Positions 8,538 through 15,790 of a stretch of DNA of 26,729 bases are shown here, one piece after another. Source of the stretch: Alistipes sp. (GTDB taxonomy: Bacteria > Bacteroidota > Bacteroidia > Bacteroidales > Rikenellaceae); assembly GCA_017560305.1 (NCBI GenBank), contig JAFYOF010000175.1:1-26729 (forward strand), read 5' to 3'. The notes below the pieces were generated by a model. It was given only the letters and a program-made list of their open reading frames with translations. It searched no databases and was not told where the DNA came from. Both the position numbers and the translations under genes were made by a program. How positions within the stretch are numbered: the stretch's first letter is position 1; each line of letters opens with the position of its first letter.

Positions 8538-8563
8538 ATAGGTGGCTCTTCGGAGCCACCTAT
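8538..8563 (+). terminator. UUCG-capped hairpin after the dehydrogenase gene
   Basis: ATAGGTGGCTC pairs with GAGCCACCTAT (11 bp) closed by a cUUCGg tetraloop. It starts 5 nt after the stop codon. There is no T-run directly after it, so it may stabilise the mRNA 3' end or act together with the next hairpin. Confidence 0.7.
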
Positions 8564-8582
8564 TCTGTAGGTATATAAAACA

Positions 8583-8611
8583 AAAAACCGAAGCGATTTG
8601 CTTCGGTTTTT
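8583..8611. terminator. Bidirectional terminator between dehydrogenase and tRNA-Gln
   Basis: AAAAACCGAAGC pairs with GCTTCGGTTTTT (12 bp, loop GATTT). It gives a T-run in both directions: five T after the stem on the plus strand (dehydrogenase) and six on the minus strand (tRNA). It starts about 4 nt past the tRNA 3' end. Confidence 0.88.
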
Positions 8612-8614
8612 CAG

Positions 8615-8685
8615 TTGGGCTACCAAGATTCGAACTTGGAATGACAGGACCAGAATCTGTAGTGTTACCATTACACCATAGCCCA
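8615..8685 (-). tRNA. tRNA-Gln (anticodon CTG)
   Basis: On the minus strand a full cloverleaf can be drawn: acceptor TGGGCTA/TAGCCCA, D-arm GTGT-AATGGTA-ACAC, anticodon arm ACAGA-TTCTGGT-CCTGT with CTG at positions 34-36, variable CATT, T-arm CCAAG-TTCGAAT-CTTGG, and discriminator A. The CCA tail is not encoded. The U1-A72 pair at the acceptor end is typical of bacterial tRNA-Gln. The last anticodon-stem pair is A31-C39, a mismatch. CTG reads the CAG codon, so a TTG isoacceptor should exist elsewhere. Confidence 0.93.
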
Positions 8686-8711
8686 ATAATGTGTTGTCGT
8701 TTTTGACACTG

Positions 8712-8742
8712 CAAAAGTAGAATATTATTTCTAAACTGCAAA
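8712..8742 (-). promoter_or_regulatory. Consensus promoter of tRNA-Gln
   Basis: On the minus strand TTTG (8739-8742), a 19-nt spacer, and TACTTTTG (8712-8719) give an exact -33/-7 match to the Bacteroidetes housekeeping sigma consensus TTTG/TAnnTTTG. The tRNA 5' end lies 26 nt downstream. Confidence 0.85.
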
Positions 8743-8791
8743 GAAAAATCAAGTTTTTTTTCGTCTAAATGTAAAAAATCTTAATATTTCA

Positions 8792-11068
8792 CTAATAATC
8801 TACCCTGATGAGCCACTCGCCCGACCCCAAAGTGCCGCAATCTATGCGCCCATTAGGCAAAATGTGCAGTTTTTGGCGGCGACCATTTATGCTCAACCGT
8901 GCGTTTGTGACATCTCCCGTTGCGGGCAATGACACCTCGGCGGTGGTGTTGGCTGGAATCTTCAAGGCGAGGGTGTAGTTCTGCTCGGTGTTGTCGATTG
9001 AAACCACCACGCCGCCACGGATGGTAGGCACTACCGCCTCCACCTGCTTGAGCGTAGATGCCTGCGGCGCAATTGCCATTCTGCCAAATCCTGCATCAAG
9101 AGGTCTTACGCCCACCACATAGCGCGGAATGATGTTGGCGGGTGCAGCACCCCACGCGTGATTCCAGTCCTGATTAGGCTTGAACTTATCGTCCCACGCC
9201 TCGTAGGTGATTGTGGCGTTGTGGCGCACCATATTATACCAGCCTCGCTCGTCCTGCTTGGTCAGCATTGCAAGGGCGTAGTCATCGTCGTGGTGGTCGT
9301 AGAGCGCCTCCATCAGGAACTGTGCGGCATAGACGCTGCACGCCATTCCCTTTGAGTGGATATGCTCCAAAACTCTCTGTCGGTGCTCCTCGGGGACAAG
9401 ACCCAATGCTAGAGCAAAATGGTTGGCATGAAGTGAGTGGTGGTCGGCACCGATTCCATCGTGGTAGAGCCCCTTCTCGTTGTCGAAAAAGTGGGTGTTG
9501 AAGTCTGTGTAAAGTCTCTCGCACTCCATTTTCAGTTGTTCGGCTTCGTCGGTGCGCTCGGTCAGCTGCGCCATCTGCTGGAGTATGACCAGCGCGCGGT
9601 AGTGGAATGCATTGACAACGGTGTTGAAGTCCGTGAGGCGGTAGTTGTCATCCTCGCCGTGCTCCCAGTCGCCGCAACGAGGCCAGTCCACGATGTCGCG
9701 TATGTTGCCGCCAAAGCGGATTGAGGAGCGGAACTCGTCGCTGCGTACCTTATTGTCGGTGGTTGAGATGAGTCCATTCTCTCGGCGCAGTGATGCAAGT
9801 GTGCGAGCCTTCAGTATGTCGTAGTTCGCCTCAATAGATCGTTTGTCGCCCGTGTAGAGGTAGTCGTTCCACGCGATGATGAGCGCCTGTAATATCCACT
9901 CCGTAGGCCAGGTGGGGTGGTCGAGCAAATACTCCGACGAGCGGCGTGCCATAGCATACTCGCGGTCGGTGGTGTAGTGGCTCAACTGGTTGATGAGTGC
10001 GTCAGCCTCGTATGGGATGCGCTCGCGGTCGCCATCCACATAGATGCCGAGCACCGAAGTCGCCTTGATGGAGTATTTGCAGAGCTCCCACACCGCGTTC
10101 AAAATCTCATTGTCGCTGTGGAACTGCGCCGCAGAGTAGTCAAATGGGTAGATTGCCGTGTGGCGCACGATATCCTCTTGTGCGATGTCGCCCGCATAGC
10201 CTTCAACCTCGCAGTAGCGCATAGGCGCAACCTCGCCGATGTAGTCGGGCATCAGGATAGCCTGCGGACCTGTGTTGCGCTTGTCGTGGGCGGGAATGAT
10301 GGGGTAGGTGTGGCGACCCTTGCGCAGTGGCAACGCATAGCGGTAGTAGCGCACCGTGCCGTGAGGACGGCTGTTTACACGCCCATCCTTGCAATCTTCG
10401 CCAATGGAGATGTAGATTGTATCGTTGTCGCGCGGAGAGTCAAGCGTAAGTTCTAAAGAGCAGAACGAGGCGCGGCCGAAGTCGATAAATGTCGTTGTAG
10501 GGTCTATCTTGCTTATGGCGGTGGGGTGCTCCCTCTCGCGCACCTGCGGGCGGAACGAGCAACCATAACTCTGCAACTCCTTTGCGGTGCGGAATGCCAC
10601 GCACTCCGACCACTCGCCCTTCGCGGCGTTGGTTGCTACGCGCACGCTCCAGTAATATGTCTTGTCGGCGGCAAGGTCTGCGCCAGCATAAGGCACAGCA
10701 ACCGATTGCGCACTATGCACGCGGCCGCTATTCCACACCTTTCCTGCGTGGTTGGCAGCGTCTGTGGGGTTGTCGTCCACTACGATGTGATACCACCTCT
10801 GCACGATGTTGTTTCTACCCTCTTTATGCGGCACTACCCACGAAAATGTGGGGCGTGATGAGCGGATAGCTGCATATTGATTCTCTGCAAAGTCGCTCTG
10901 TGCAAGGTCTGCCATCTGCTTCCCCGTGCGGTAGCCGTTTTGGTACAAAGCATCAGCCTCGCTGACAAGGTCGGTGAGCAGACCCGTAGCGCAGTTTTGT
11001 GCCGTGAGGTTGAGTGACAGGGTGGCGAGCAATGCGACAAGTGCAAGGCGCAGAATATATCTTTTCAT
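8792..11068 (-). CDS. GH78 family glycoside hydrolase (alpha-L-rhamnosidase-like), secreted
   Basis: I choose the ATG at 11066-11068, giving 758 residues, because MKRYILRLALVALLATLSL is a clean signal peptide ending near LTAQ; an in-frame ATG 11 codons upstream would add a non-signal extension. An N-terminal Fn3-like domain (about 65-165, RPTFSWVV...KTYYWSVRV) and a jelly-roll region precede the (alpha/alpha)6 catalytic domain (about 305-640). The motif DGDRERIPYEADA (residues 345-357) occupies the place of the GH78 DCPxREExxGWTGD element; Glu349 is the likely general acid and Asp356 another conserved acid. The C-terminal ITYEAWDDKF carries the second conserved Glu, followed by a beta-sandwich tail. 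Expected role: release of L-rhamnose from glycans, in periplasm or outside. It is monocistronic; no transporter gene adjoins it. The motif is divergent, so specificity is uncertain. Confidence 0.85.
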   Translation of the reverse strand: MKRYILRLALVALLATLSLNLTAQNCATGLLTDLVSEADALYQNGYRTGKQMADLAQSDFAENQYAAIRSSRPTFSWVVPHKEGRNNIVQRWYHIVVDDNPTDAANHAGKVWNSGRVHSAQSVAVPYAGADLAADKTYYWSVRVATNAAKGEWSECVAFRTAKELQSYGCSFRPQVREREHPTAISKIDPTTTFIDFGRASFCSLELTLDSPRDNDTIYISIGEDCKDGRVNSRPHGTVRYYRYALPLRKGRHTYPIIPAHDKRNTGPQAILMPDYIGEVAPMRYCEVEGYAGDIAQEDIVRHTAIYPFDYSAAQFHSDNEILNAVWELCKYSIKATSVLGIYVDGDRERIPYEADALINQLSHYTTDREYAMARRSSEYLLDHPTWPTEWILQALIIAWNDYLYTGDKRSIEANYDILKARTLASLRRENGLISTTDNKVRSDEFRSSIRFGGNIRDIVDWPRCGDWEHGEDDNYRLTDFNTVVNAFHYRALVILQQMAQLTERTDEAEQLKMECERLYTDFNTHFFDNEKGLYHDGIGADHHSLHANHFALALGLVPEEHRQRVLEHIHSKGMACSVYAAQFLMEALYDHHDDDYALAMLTKQDERGWYNMVRHNATITYEAWDDKFKPNQDWNHAWGAAPANIIPRYVVGVRPLDAGFGRMAIAPQASTLKQVEAVVPTIRGGVVVSIDNTEQNYTLALKIPANTTAEVSLPATGDVTNARLSINGRRQKLHILPNGRIDCGTLGSGEWLIRVDY

Positions 11069-11089
11069 AGGTGTAGTGTTTAAGTAGTG

Positions 11090-11120
11090 TAAATTTAACA
11101 ATTTTACTTCTCAAAACAAA
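11090..11120 (-). promoter_or_regulatory. Probable promoter of the GH78 gene
   Basis: On the minus strand TTTG (11117-11120), 19 nt, then TAAATTTA (11090-11097), a one-base deviation from TAnnTTTG. It lies 21 nt upstream of the chosen start codon at 11068, which further supports that start over the one at 11101. Confidence 0.6.
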
Positions 11121-11136
11121 ATCTTTCACCGATAAT

Positions 11137-11173
11137 AAAAAAGTTGCCACCGACTGCGAATGTCGATGGCAAC
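11137..11173 (-). terminator. Intrinsic terminator of the outer-membrane barrel gene
   Basis: GTTGCCACCGAC (11143-11154) pairs with GTCGATGGCAAC (11162-11173) with one mismatch. On the minus strand the stem is followed by six T residues (A-run 11137-11142). It lies 27 nt past the barrel gene stop codon. Confidence 0.88.
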
Positions 11174-11200
11174 CTGTTATAACCTAATGGTCGTAACCTG

Positions 11201-14086
11201 TTAATGTGGACCGCCCATAGGAGGACCCATTGGAGGACCCATTCTCATACCCTGCTGGCTCTTGCCGTCAGAGATGCCGTAGTCAGAGAGTGACTGCGAA
11301 CCCTTCTTGCCGAAGAAGCGGAGATTGTAGTTGAACTGAACGGTGTAGTAGCGACCAATTACGCTGCTCCAAGAGTTCTGGGTAAAACCAGAGCCTGTTG
11401 AGCGTGAGAACGCCTTGTTCTGGTTGAAGATATCGTTCACACCGAACATAATCTCACCCAACTGATTCTTAAACAACTTGTGACCGATGAAGGCGTTGCA
11501 GAGTGTGTAAGAGTCGTTGTAGTTGTTGGTGTAACCGATGTACTGGATGTACTGGGCATTAGCCGAGAATGTGAAGCCCTTCAGGAACACAGCCTTGAGC
11601 GAAGCCTCGGCATTGTGGTTGAAGTACTCGTTCTTGCCCTGTGTGCCGAGTGAGTTGTTTGCCTGGTTGAAACCACCACCCCACGAGAGTGTGAAGTCGA
11701 TATTCTCCGAAATGTTGCTACCCAACACGATGTTTGCATTGTAACCGATGTTGCTTGCGATGTTCTTCTGGCCGTTGATGAGCGAAGGAGTCTCGTTGTA
11801 GCTTACACCACCCATCAGGTTCAGGTTACACTTCATAAAGTTCAATGGCAAACCATAGTTCAGGTGAGTGCGCAAGTCGAGGAAACCATCCACATTCTCG
11901 GTTGTAGAGTACTGGATAGGAGTTGAGCCCACCTCGTCGATGATGTTCTGTGGGATGTTGCTGCCTGTGTACATACTCTGTGCGAGGTAGTCCTGCGTAG
12001 TCTGGAACGAGAACATCCACATCAAAGTCTGCGCCTTCTCCAGGTTGGTGAAGTTGTAGTGGAGGTTCATACGGTGAGAGTAAGCAGGGTTGAGGTTCTC
12101 GTTACCCTTTGATACATACTGTGTGTTCGAGATATCGAGGATGTTCTGCAACTGCTGGATGCGTGGGTTGTCGGTGCTTGACATCAGGAACACACGCAAT
12201 GAGTTCTGCTTGTTGAAGTTGAAGTTACCCATCACAAAGTAGGTGAAGTCGTTGTAAGAGCGCTTCACTGGCTGTGACTGCACTGCCTGCACCTGACCAT
12301 CGAGGGTAGAGTGCTGGTAGGCAAGGTTCACGACAACATTGTTCTTCTCCTTTGCCCAGCTGTAACCAGGACCTACACGGTGAGTTGTATAGTCGCTTGT
12401 ATAGATGTTCGAGAGGGCTGGGTCGAGGATGCCATTTGTATAAGTGCCATCGTTGCCGAAGTTGAATGTGCTCTTGTTGCTCTTCTGACCTGTGTAGTTG
12501 AAGTCATAGCGAAGAGTCACCTGTGCATACTTCGATACTGGCTCTGCGTAGTTGATTGCTGCACCCACGCCGAGGTTGTCCGAAGTAGATGTGCTGGTGA
12601 GGTAGCGCAAGTACTCTGTTCCATCGGTTGCGGTGTTAGAGTAGCTGCGTGACTCGTTGTCATTGTCGCGGTAGTTTACACGACCATCCACAGTGATGAA
12701 ACGGCCAATCTTGCCCAACTTCAGACGATACTGGACAGACTCCGAGAGGTTGTAACCGCCATTGTCACCGTTGCTACCATTCTTGATGAGGTTGTTGATG
12801 GCGTCGCCAATTTGTGTACCTGTTGTCTCGCTGAATGGATCGTATGACTGAAGGCTGAAGTTTGTACGCGACATAAACGACTGGTTCTCCGAGATGCGCC
12901 AGTCTACACGAGCACCCAAGCGGTGGTTGTAGTTGTGGTTGTCGCTGTAGCTCGACTGATCTAGTGTACCGAGGTCAGCCAAAGGTGCCTCATACCACTT
13001 GATTGTATGCGAGAGGTTGCGGGTCTTTGAGTCGTTGTAGAAGTAGTTTGCCTGCAACTTGACTTTATCCTTCTCGCCCCAAGAGTTCGAGTAGTTAAGA
13101 CCTACGGCGCTCACCTTCGCTACACCGCTCTGTGGGCGTACCATATACTGACCTACGCCGCCGCGACCCATACCGCCGCCCATACCGCCAGTAGAACCGG
13201 TTGCGCCAACGATATCCTCGAATGAGAAGTTCTGCTTATTGAGGTTGTTGAACAGACCGAGCACAGTCAAGCGGCTTGCGCCGTTGAAGTGGCTCACGCT
13301 ACCGCCCGCCAAGTACTTGTGGTGGTCGGTCACCTCGTCGGTCTGAGGCTGGTAGCCGTAGCCCGCAAAGATCTTACCCATCACGCCCTGACGCATACCT
13401 GGCTGGGTTACGATGTTCAAAGCCTTGAAGCTGTCGCCATCGTCCATACCCGAGAACTCGGCGTTGTCGCTGAGCTTGTTATATACCTCGATGTTCTTCA
13501 CAGCCTGTGCTGGGAGTGAGTTCAGCGCTGTCGATACATCCTCGCCGAAGAACTCCTTGCCATCGACATAAATCTTCTTTACCTTCTCACCCTGCGCCTC
13601 TACCGAGCCGTTCTTTACGGTGATACCTGGCATCTTCTTCAACAGACCCTCCACATCGGCGTCGCTTGCCACCTTGAATGCGTCGGCGTTGTAACTTACG
13701 GTGTCACCCTTCTGCGATGCACGGATAGCCTGCACCTCCTTGACAACCATATCAATCTTTGTAGATGCCTCCTTGAGTGCGATGTTACCCAAATCCTTGT
13801 TGTTTGAGTTGATCTTCACATCCATCTCAAGGTCGTCGTAGCCGAGGAATGCAACGGTGAGCTTGTACTCGCCGTACTTCTGTGCAGGGATAGTCACCTT
13901 ACCCTTGTCGCCCGAAGTGAAGTGCTTTGCATCGTCTGGCTTCGCAGCGGGAGCGATGCTTACCACGGCACCAATTACCGCCTCCTTGCTCTGTGCATCC
14001 ACGATGGTCATCGAGAGTTTACCACTCTGAGCGTAAGATGCTGCGATGAGGCAAGTAAAGAGAATAGTCGTTAAAAACTTATTCAT
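11201..14086 (-). CDS. TonB-receptor-like outer-membrane beta-barrel protein
   Basis: The protein has 961 residues. A signal peptide (MNKFLTTILFTCLIAASYAQ) is followed by a carboxypeptidase-regulatory-like Ig domain (about 23-105), a plug-like region (about 112-235: VEGLLKKMPGITVKNG, KKIYVDGKEFFGEDVSTAL, DGDSFKALNIVTQPG), then a long barrel of alternating strands rich in Tyr, Asn and Phe, ending near residue 945. This architecture is that of the 'outer membrane beta-barrel' branch of TonB-dependent receptors in Bacteroidetes. No SusD partner is adjacent. A Gly/Met loop (GGMGGGMGRGG, about residue 300) and a Met/Pro/Gly tail (MRMGPPMGPPMGGPH) are unusual. It lies downstream of a Spy-like protein and a two-component system and has its own promoter. 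Substrate is unknown; metal or peptide uptake or a structural role are all possible. Confidence 0.85.
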   Translation of the reverse strand: MNKFLTTILFTCLIAASYAQSGKLSMTIVDAQSKEAVIGAVVSIAPAAKPDDAKHFTSGDKGKVTIPAQKYGEYKLTVAFLGYDDLEMDVKINSNNKDLGNIALKEASTKIDMVVKEVQAIRASQKGDTVSYNADAFKVASDADVEGLLKKMPGITVKNGSVEAQGEKVKKIYVDGKEFFGEDVSTALNSLPAQAVKNIEVYNKLSDNAEFSGMDDGDSFKALNIVTQPGMRQGVMGKIFAGYGYQPQTDEVTDHHKYLAGGSVSHFNGASRLTVLGLFNNLNKQNFSFEDIVGATGSTGGMGGGMGRGGVGQYMVRPQSGVAKVSAVGLNYSNSWGEKDKVKLQANYFYNDSKTRNLSHTIKWYEAPLADLGTLDQSSYSDNHNYNHRLGARVDWRISENQSFMSRTNFSLQSYDPFSETTGTQIGDAINNLIKNGSNGDNGGYNLSESVQYRLKLGKIGRFITVDGRVNYRDNDNESRSYSNTATDGTEYLRYLTSTSTSDNLGVGAAINYAEPVSKYAQVTLRYDFNYTGQKSNKSTFNFGNDGTYTNGILDPALSNIYTSDYTTHRVGPGYSWAKEKNNVVVNLAYQHSTLDGQVQAVQSQPVKRSYNDFTYFVMGNFNFNKQNSLRVFLMSSTDNPRIQQLQNILDISNTQYVSKGNENLNPAYSHRMNLHYNFTNLEKAQTLMWMFSFQTTQDYLAQSMYTGSNIPQNIIDEVGSTPIQYSTTENVDGFLDLRTHLNYGLPLNFMKCNLNLMGGVSYNETPSLINGQKNIASNIGYNANIVLGSNISENIDFTLSWGGGFNQANNSLGTQGKNEYFNHNAEASLKAVFLKGFTFSANAQYIQYIGYTNNYNDSYTLCNAFIGHKLFKNQLGEIMFGVNDIFNQNKAFSRSTGSGFTQNSWSSVIGRYYTVQFNYNLRFFGKKGSQSLSDYGISDGKSQQGMRMGPPMGPPMGGPH

Positions 14087-14137
14087 ACTTTGCTTTCTGA
14101 TTTGTTATTTTGTTTTGTCGTATTTTCAAACTGCGCA

Positions 14138-14159
14138 CAAAGATATAAATATATCTTTG
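14138..14159 (-). promoter_or_regulatory. Palindrome overlapping the barrel-gene promoter -7 box
   Basis: CAAAGATAT-AAAT-ATATCTTTG is a 9-bp perfect inverted repeat. Its minus-strand reading at 14138-14145 is TATCTTTG, a perfect TAnnTTTG -7 box for the barrel gene starting at 14086; only TATG is found 19 nt upstream at the -33 place. The symmetry suggests either a dimeric regulator site on the promoter or a back-to-back -7 box on the plus strand. Confidence 0.6.
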
Positions 14160-14194
14160 ATATGCATACGCTTTTTAGGCGAAATGACAAAATA

Positions 14195-14220
14195 GGGGTG
14201 TCAACTGACGCTGACACCCC
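14195..14220 (-). terminator. Hairpin between the Spy-like and barrel genes
   Basis: GGGGTGTCA pairs perfectly with TGACACCCC (9 bp, 8-nt loop). On the minus strand it is followed by TATTTTG, a weak U-tract. It may end the kinase/regulator/Spy transcript or attenuate read-through into the barrel gene. Confidence 0.65.
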
Positions 14221-14241
14221 CTCCGAAAAACAACCTAATTT

Positions 14242-14302
14242 CCATTACTGCCCTTAATGGATACCTTTGGATGGGTCAGAGTAGGTTTGCTCCCACCCTC
14301 CA
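14242..14302 (-). other. Structured 3' untranslated region of the Spy-like gene
   Basis: Two further hairpins follow the Spy-like stop codon. One is CCATTA/TAATGG (14242-14260, perfect 6 bp, 7-nt loop). The other is TGGA-GGGT-GAG paired with CTC-ACCC-TCCA (14268-14302) with one bulged base and a small internal loop. With the 14195-14220 hairpin this makes three stems in about 110 nt. I do not recognise a known riboswitch or RNA family. Confidence 0.5.
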
Positions 14303-14318
14303 TATCTTGCAGTGACTA

Positions 14319-14888
14319 TTAGAAATCGCCACCACCAAAGCCGCCGCCGAAGCCACCAGGACCAGGACCGCCGAAACCACCAGGACCACCCTGGCCGCCC
14401 TCCTGACGCTGCTGCATCTGCTCACGCATACGCTGCTCCTGAGCCTTCTTCTGCATCTGCCACTTCTTATACTGCTTCTCTGTGAGAATCTTCTTCATTG
14501 CAGTCTCCTCAGCAGCCTGCTGTGCCTGACGCTGCTCCTGCATCTGCTTCATAAACTTTGCACGGTCCTCCTCGCTCATATTGCGGAAGTCCTGACGCTG
14601 ACCCTGCTCACCCTTCTCGCGAGCCTCCTGCATAGCCTTCATACGCTCTGCGCGCTCAGCCTCCTGCTTCTTGTAGTTAGCGAGGTGGTACTCGTAAATC
14701 TTCTTGTTCTGCTCAGCGCTCAAATCGAGGCTCTTTGTCATACGATCAGCCTGCATCTGTGCGCGCTGCTCAACTGTCATACGCTGACGCTGCTGACCCT
14801 GTGGACGCTGACCCTGTGGGCCCTGTGCTGAAGCGCAAGTGGCAACCAATGCCATTGCTGCTACCAAAATTACTTTAAGTGATTTCAT
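14319..14888 (-). CDS. Spy/CpxP-like (LTxxQ-type) periplasmic protein with Gly-rich tail
   Basis: I choose the ATG at 14886-14888 (189 residues), which starts the signal peptide MKSLKVILVAAMALVATCAS ending AQ; an in-frame ATG nine codons upstream adds a charged extension unlikely to be real. The mature protein is almost wholly helical and very rich in Gln, Met, Lys, Glu and Arg. It contains LSAEQ (56-60) and LTEKQ (135-139), matching the LTxxQ motif of the Spy/CpxP chaperone family, with MTVEQ (37-41) as a possible third. Residues about 164-189 are a low-complexity Gly/Phe/Pro tail ending GGGFGGGDF. Family members act as ATP-independent periplasmic chaperones or sensors of envelope stress. 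It lies 108 nt downstream of the LytTR regulator gene, consistent with being a target or a partner. Confidence 0.82.
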   Translation of the reverse strand: MKSLKVILVAAMALVATCASAQGPQGQRPQGQQRQRMTVEQRAQMQADRMTKSLDLSAEQNKKIYEYHLANYKKQEAERAERMKAMQEAREKGEQGQRQDFRNMSEEDRAKFMKQMQEQRQAQQAAEETAMKKILTEKQYKKWQMQKKAQEQRMREQMQQRQEGGQGGPGGFGGPGPGGFGGGFGGGDF

Positions 14889-14925
14889 ATTCTTTCTTGT
14901 TCTAAAAATTAGCAAATTCCTATCA

Positions 14926-14933
14926 CAAAAGTA
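14926..14933 (-). promoter_or_regulatory. -7 box upstream of the Spy-like gene
   Basis: Minus-strand TACTTTTG matches TAnnTTTG, 37 nt before the chosen start codon. No TTTG is present 19-21 nt upstream, so the promoter may depend on an activator. Confidence 0.5.
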
Positions 14934-14967
14934 GTGACAAATTCTTTAATTGGCGCTTCATCCTCGG

Positions 14968-15000
14968 TTAGTCGGCCGATTGAGGGGGTGAAACGACTAA
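14968..15000. repeat. Inverted repeat at the end of the LytTR regulator gene
   Basis: TTAGTCG (14968-14974) and CGACTAA (14994-15000) are perfect 7-bp arms 19 nt apart. The right arm overlaps the regulator stop codon. It could be a weak terminator or a regulatory site upstream of the Spy-like gene promoter. Confidence 0.45.
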
Positions 15001-15773
15001 TTTGAGGGTTGAATCGCCATCAGCCACTGCTTGAATTCGGGCACACGAGCCTTCGAGATGATAATTTTCTCGGGTGCTTCAATCGTAAGGTTGAGCGAAA
15101 GGCGGCTTCCGAACCACACGGCGATGTCCTTTACCGACTTGCGTGAGACGATAAATTGGCGGTTTGCGCGGAAGAACTCATCGGCTGGGAGTAACGACTG
15201 CAAGGTCTCCAGTGTGCGGTCGACGATATACTTCTCTCCCGAATGGGTGAATGCCGACACCTTCTCGTTTGAGGTGTAGAAGAAGGCGATGTCGTCAATC
15301 GACAGAGGGATAATCTTATCCTTGTAGTGCACCAGAAAGACACGCTGGTTCTCCTGCTTGCTTGTCGATGCCATACTCTCCACGCGCGACTTGTACTCGC
15401 TGCGCTCCACACCGCTCAGTTGCGCCAGTTTGTCTATGGCGTGACGCAGGTCCTCCTCCTTGAGGGGCTTGAGGATGTAGTCGATGCTGTTCACCTTGAA
15501 GGCGCGCAGAGCATACTCATCGTAGGCGGTGGTGAAGATGATGGGGGCGGTGATTGTCACCTTGTCGAAGATGCGGAACGACTCGCCATCGGCCAGATGG
15601 ATATCCATAAATACAAGGTCGGGCGTCGTTTGGGTGCTATCCTCGAAATACTCCACACTCTCCTCGATGCTCTCCAGCACGGTGAGGACATTGTACGAAG
15701 GCGCCACCTTGCGCAGGATGGCCTGCAGGTTGTTGGCAGCAGCCGTCTCGTCCTCTATAATCAATACATTCAT
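14997..15773 (-). CDS. LytTR family DNA-binding response regulator
   Basis: The 258-residue protein has an N-terminal receiver domain (about 1-120) with the acidic pocket Glu7/Asp8 (LIIEDE), phosphoacceptor Asp57 (LVFMDIHL), the Thr/Ser switch (IIFTTAYDEYA) and Lys in ILKPLKEEDL. The C-terminal LytTR domain (about 142-250) shows FYTSNEKVSAFTHSGEKYIV and FFRANRQFIVSRKSVKDI, the typical DNA-contacting strands. It is the cognate partner of the kinase gene that ends 17 nt upstream. LytTR regulators usually bind paired imperfect repeats upstream of a few local targets, here plausibly the Spy-like and barrel genes. Confidence 0.95.
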   Translation of the reverse strand: MNVLIIEDETAAANNLQAILRKVAPSYNVLTVLESIEESVEYFEDSTQTTPDLVFMDIHLADGESFRIFDKVTITAPIIFTTAYDEYALRAFKVNSIDYILKPLKEEDLRHAIDKLAQLSGVERSEYKSRVESMASTSKQENQRVFLVHYKDKIIPLSIDDIAFFYTSNEKVSAFTHSGEKYIVDRTLETLQSLLPADEFFRANRQFIVSRKSVKDIAVWFGSRLSLNLTIEAPEKIIISKARVPEFKQWLMAIQPSN

Positions 15774-15790
15774 CTTTTCTCGTTTTAGAT

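Noticed and set aside
9917..10456. Plus-strand open frame of 179 codons opposite the GH78 gene
   Set aside because: It lies within the conserved catalytic domain coding on the other strand and has no recognisable features.
11069..11101. Upstream ATG of the GH78 gene adding 11 residues
   Set aside because: The extra residues precede a complete signal peptide and the probable promoter -7 box overlaps this stretch, so the start at 11068 is preferred.
11201..14086. Barrel protein as a SusC-type glycan importer in a polysaccharide utilisation locus with the GH78 gene
   Set aside because: There is no SusD-like lipoprotein next to it, the architecture fits the generic outer-membrane beta-barrel branch better than SusC, and a strong terminator separates it from the GH78 gene.
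14889..14915. Upstream ATG of the Spy-like gene adding nine residues
   Set aside because: The extension is charged and would bury the signal peptide; the start at 14888 gives a canonical secretory signal.
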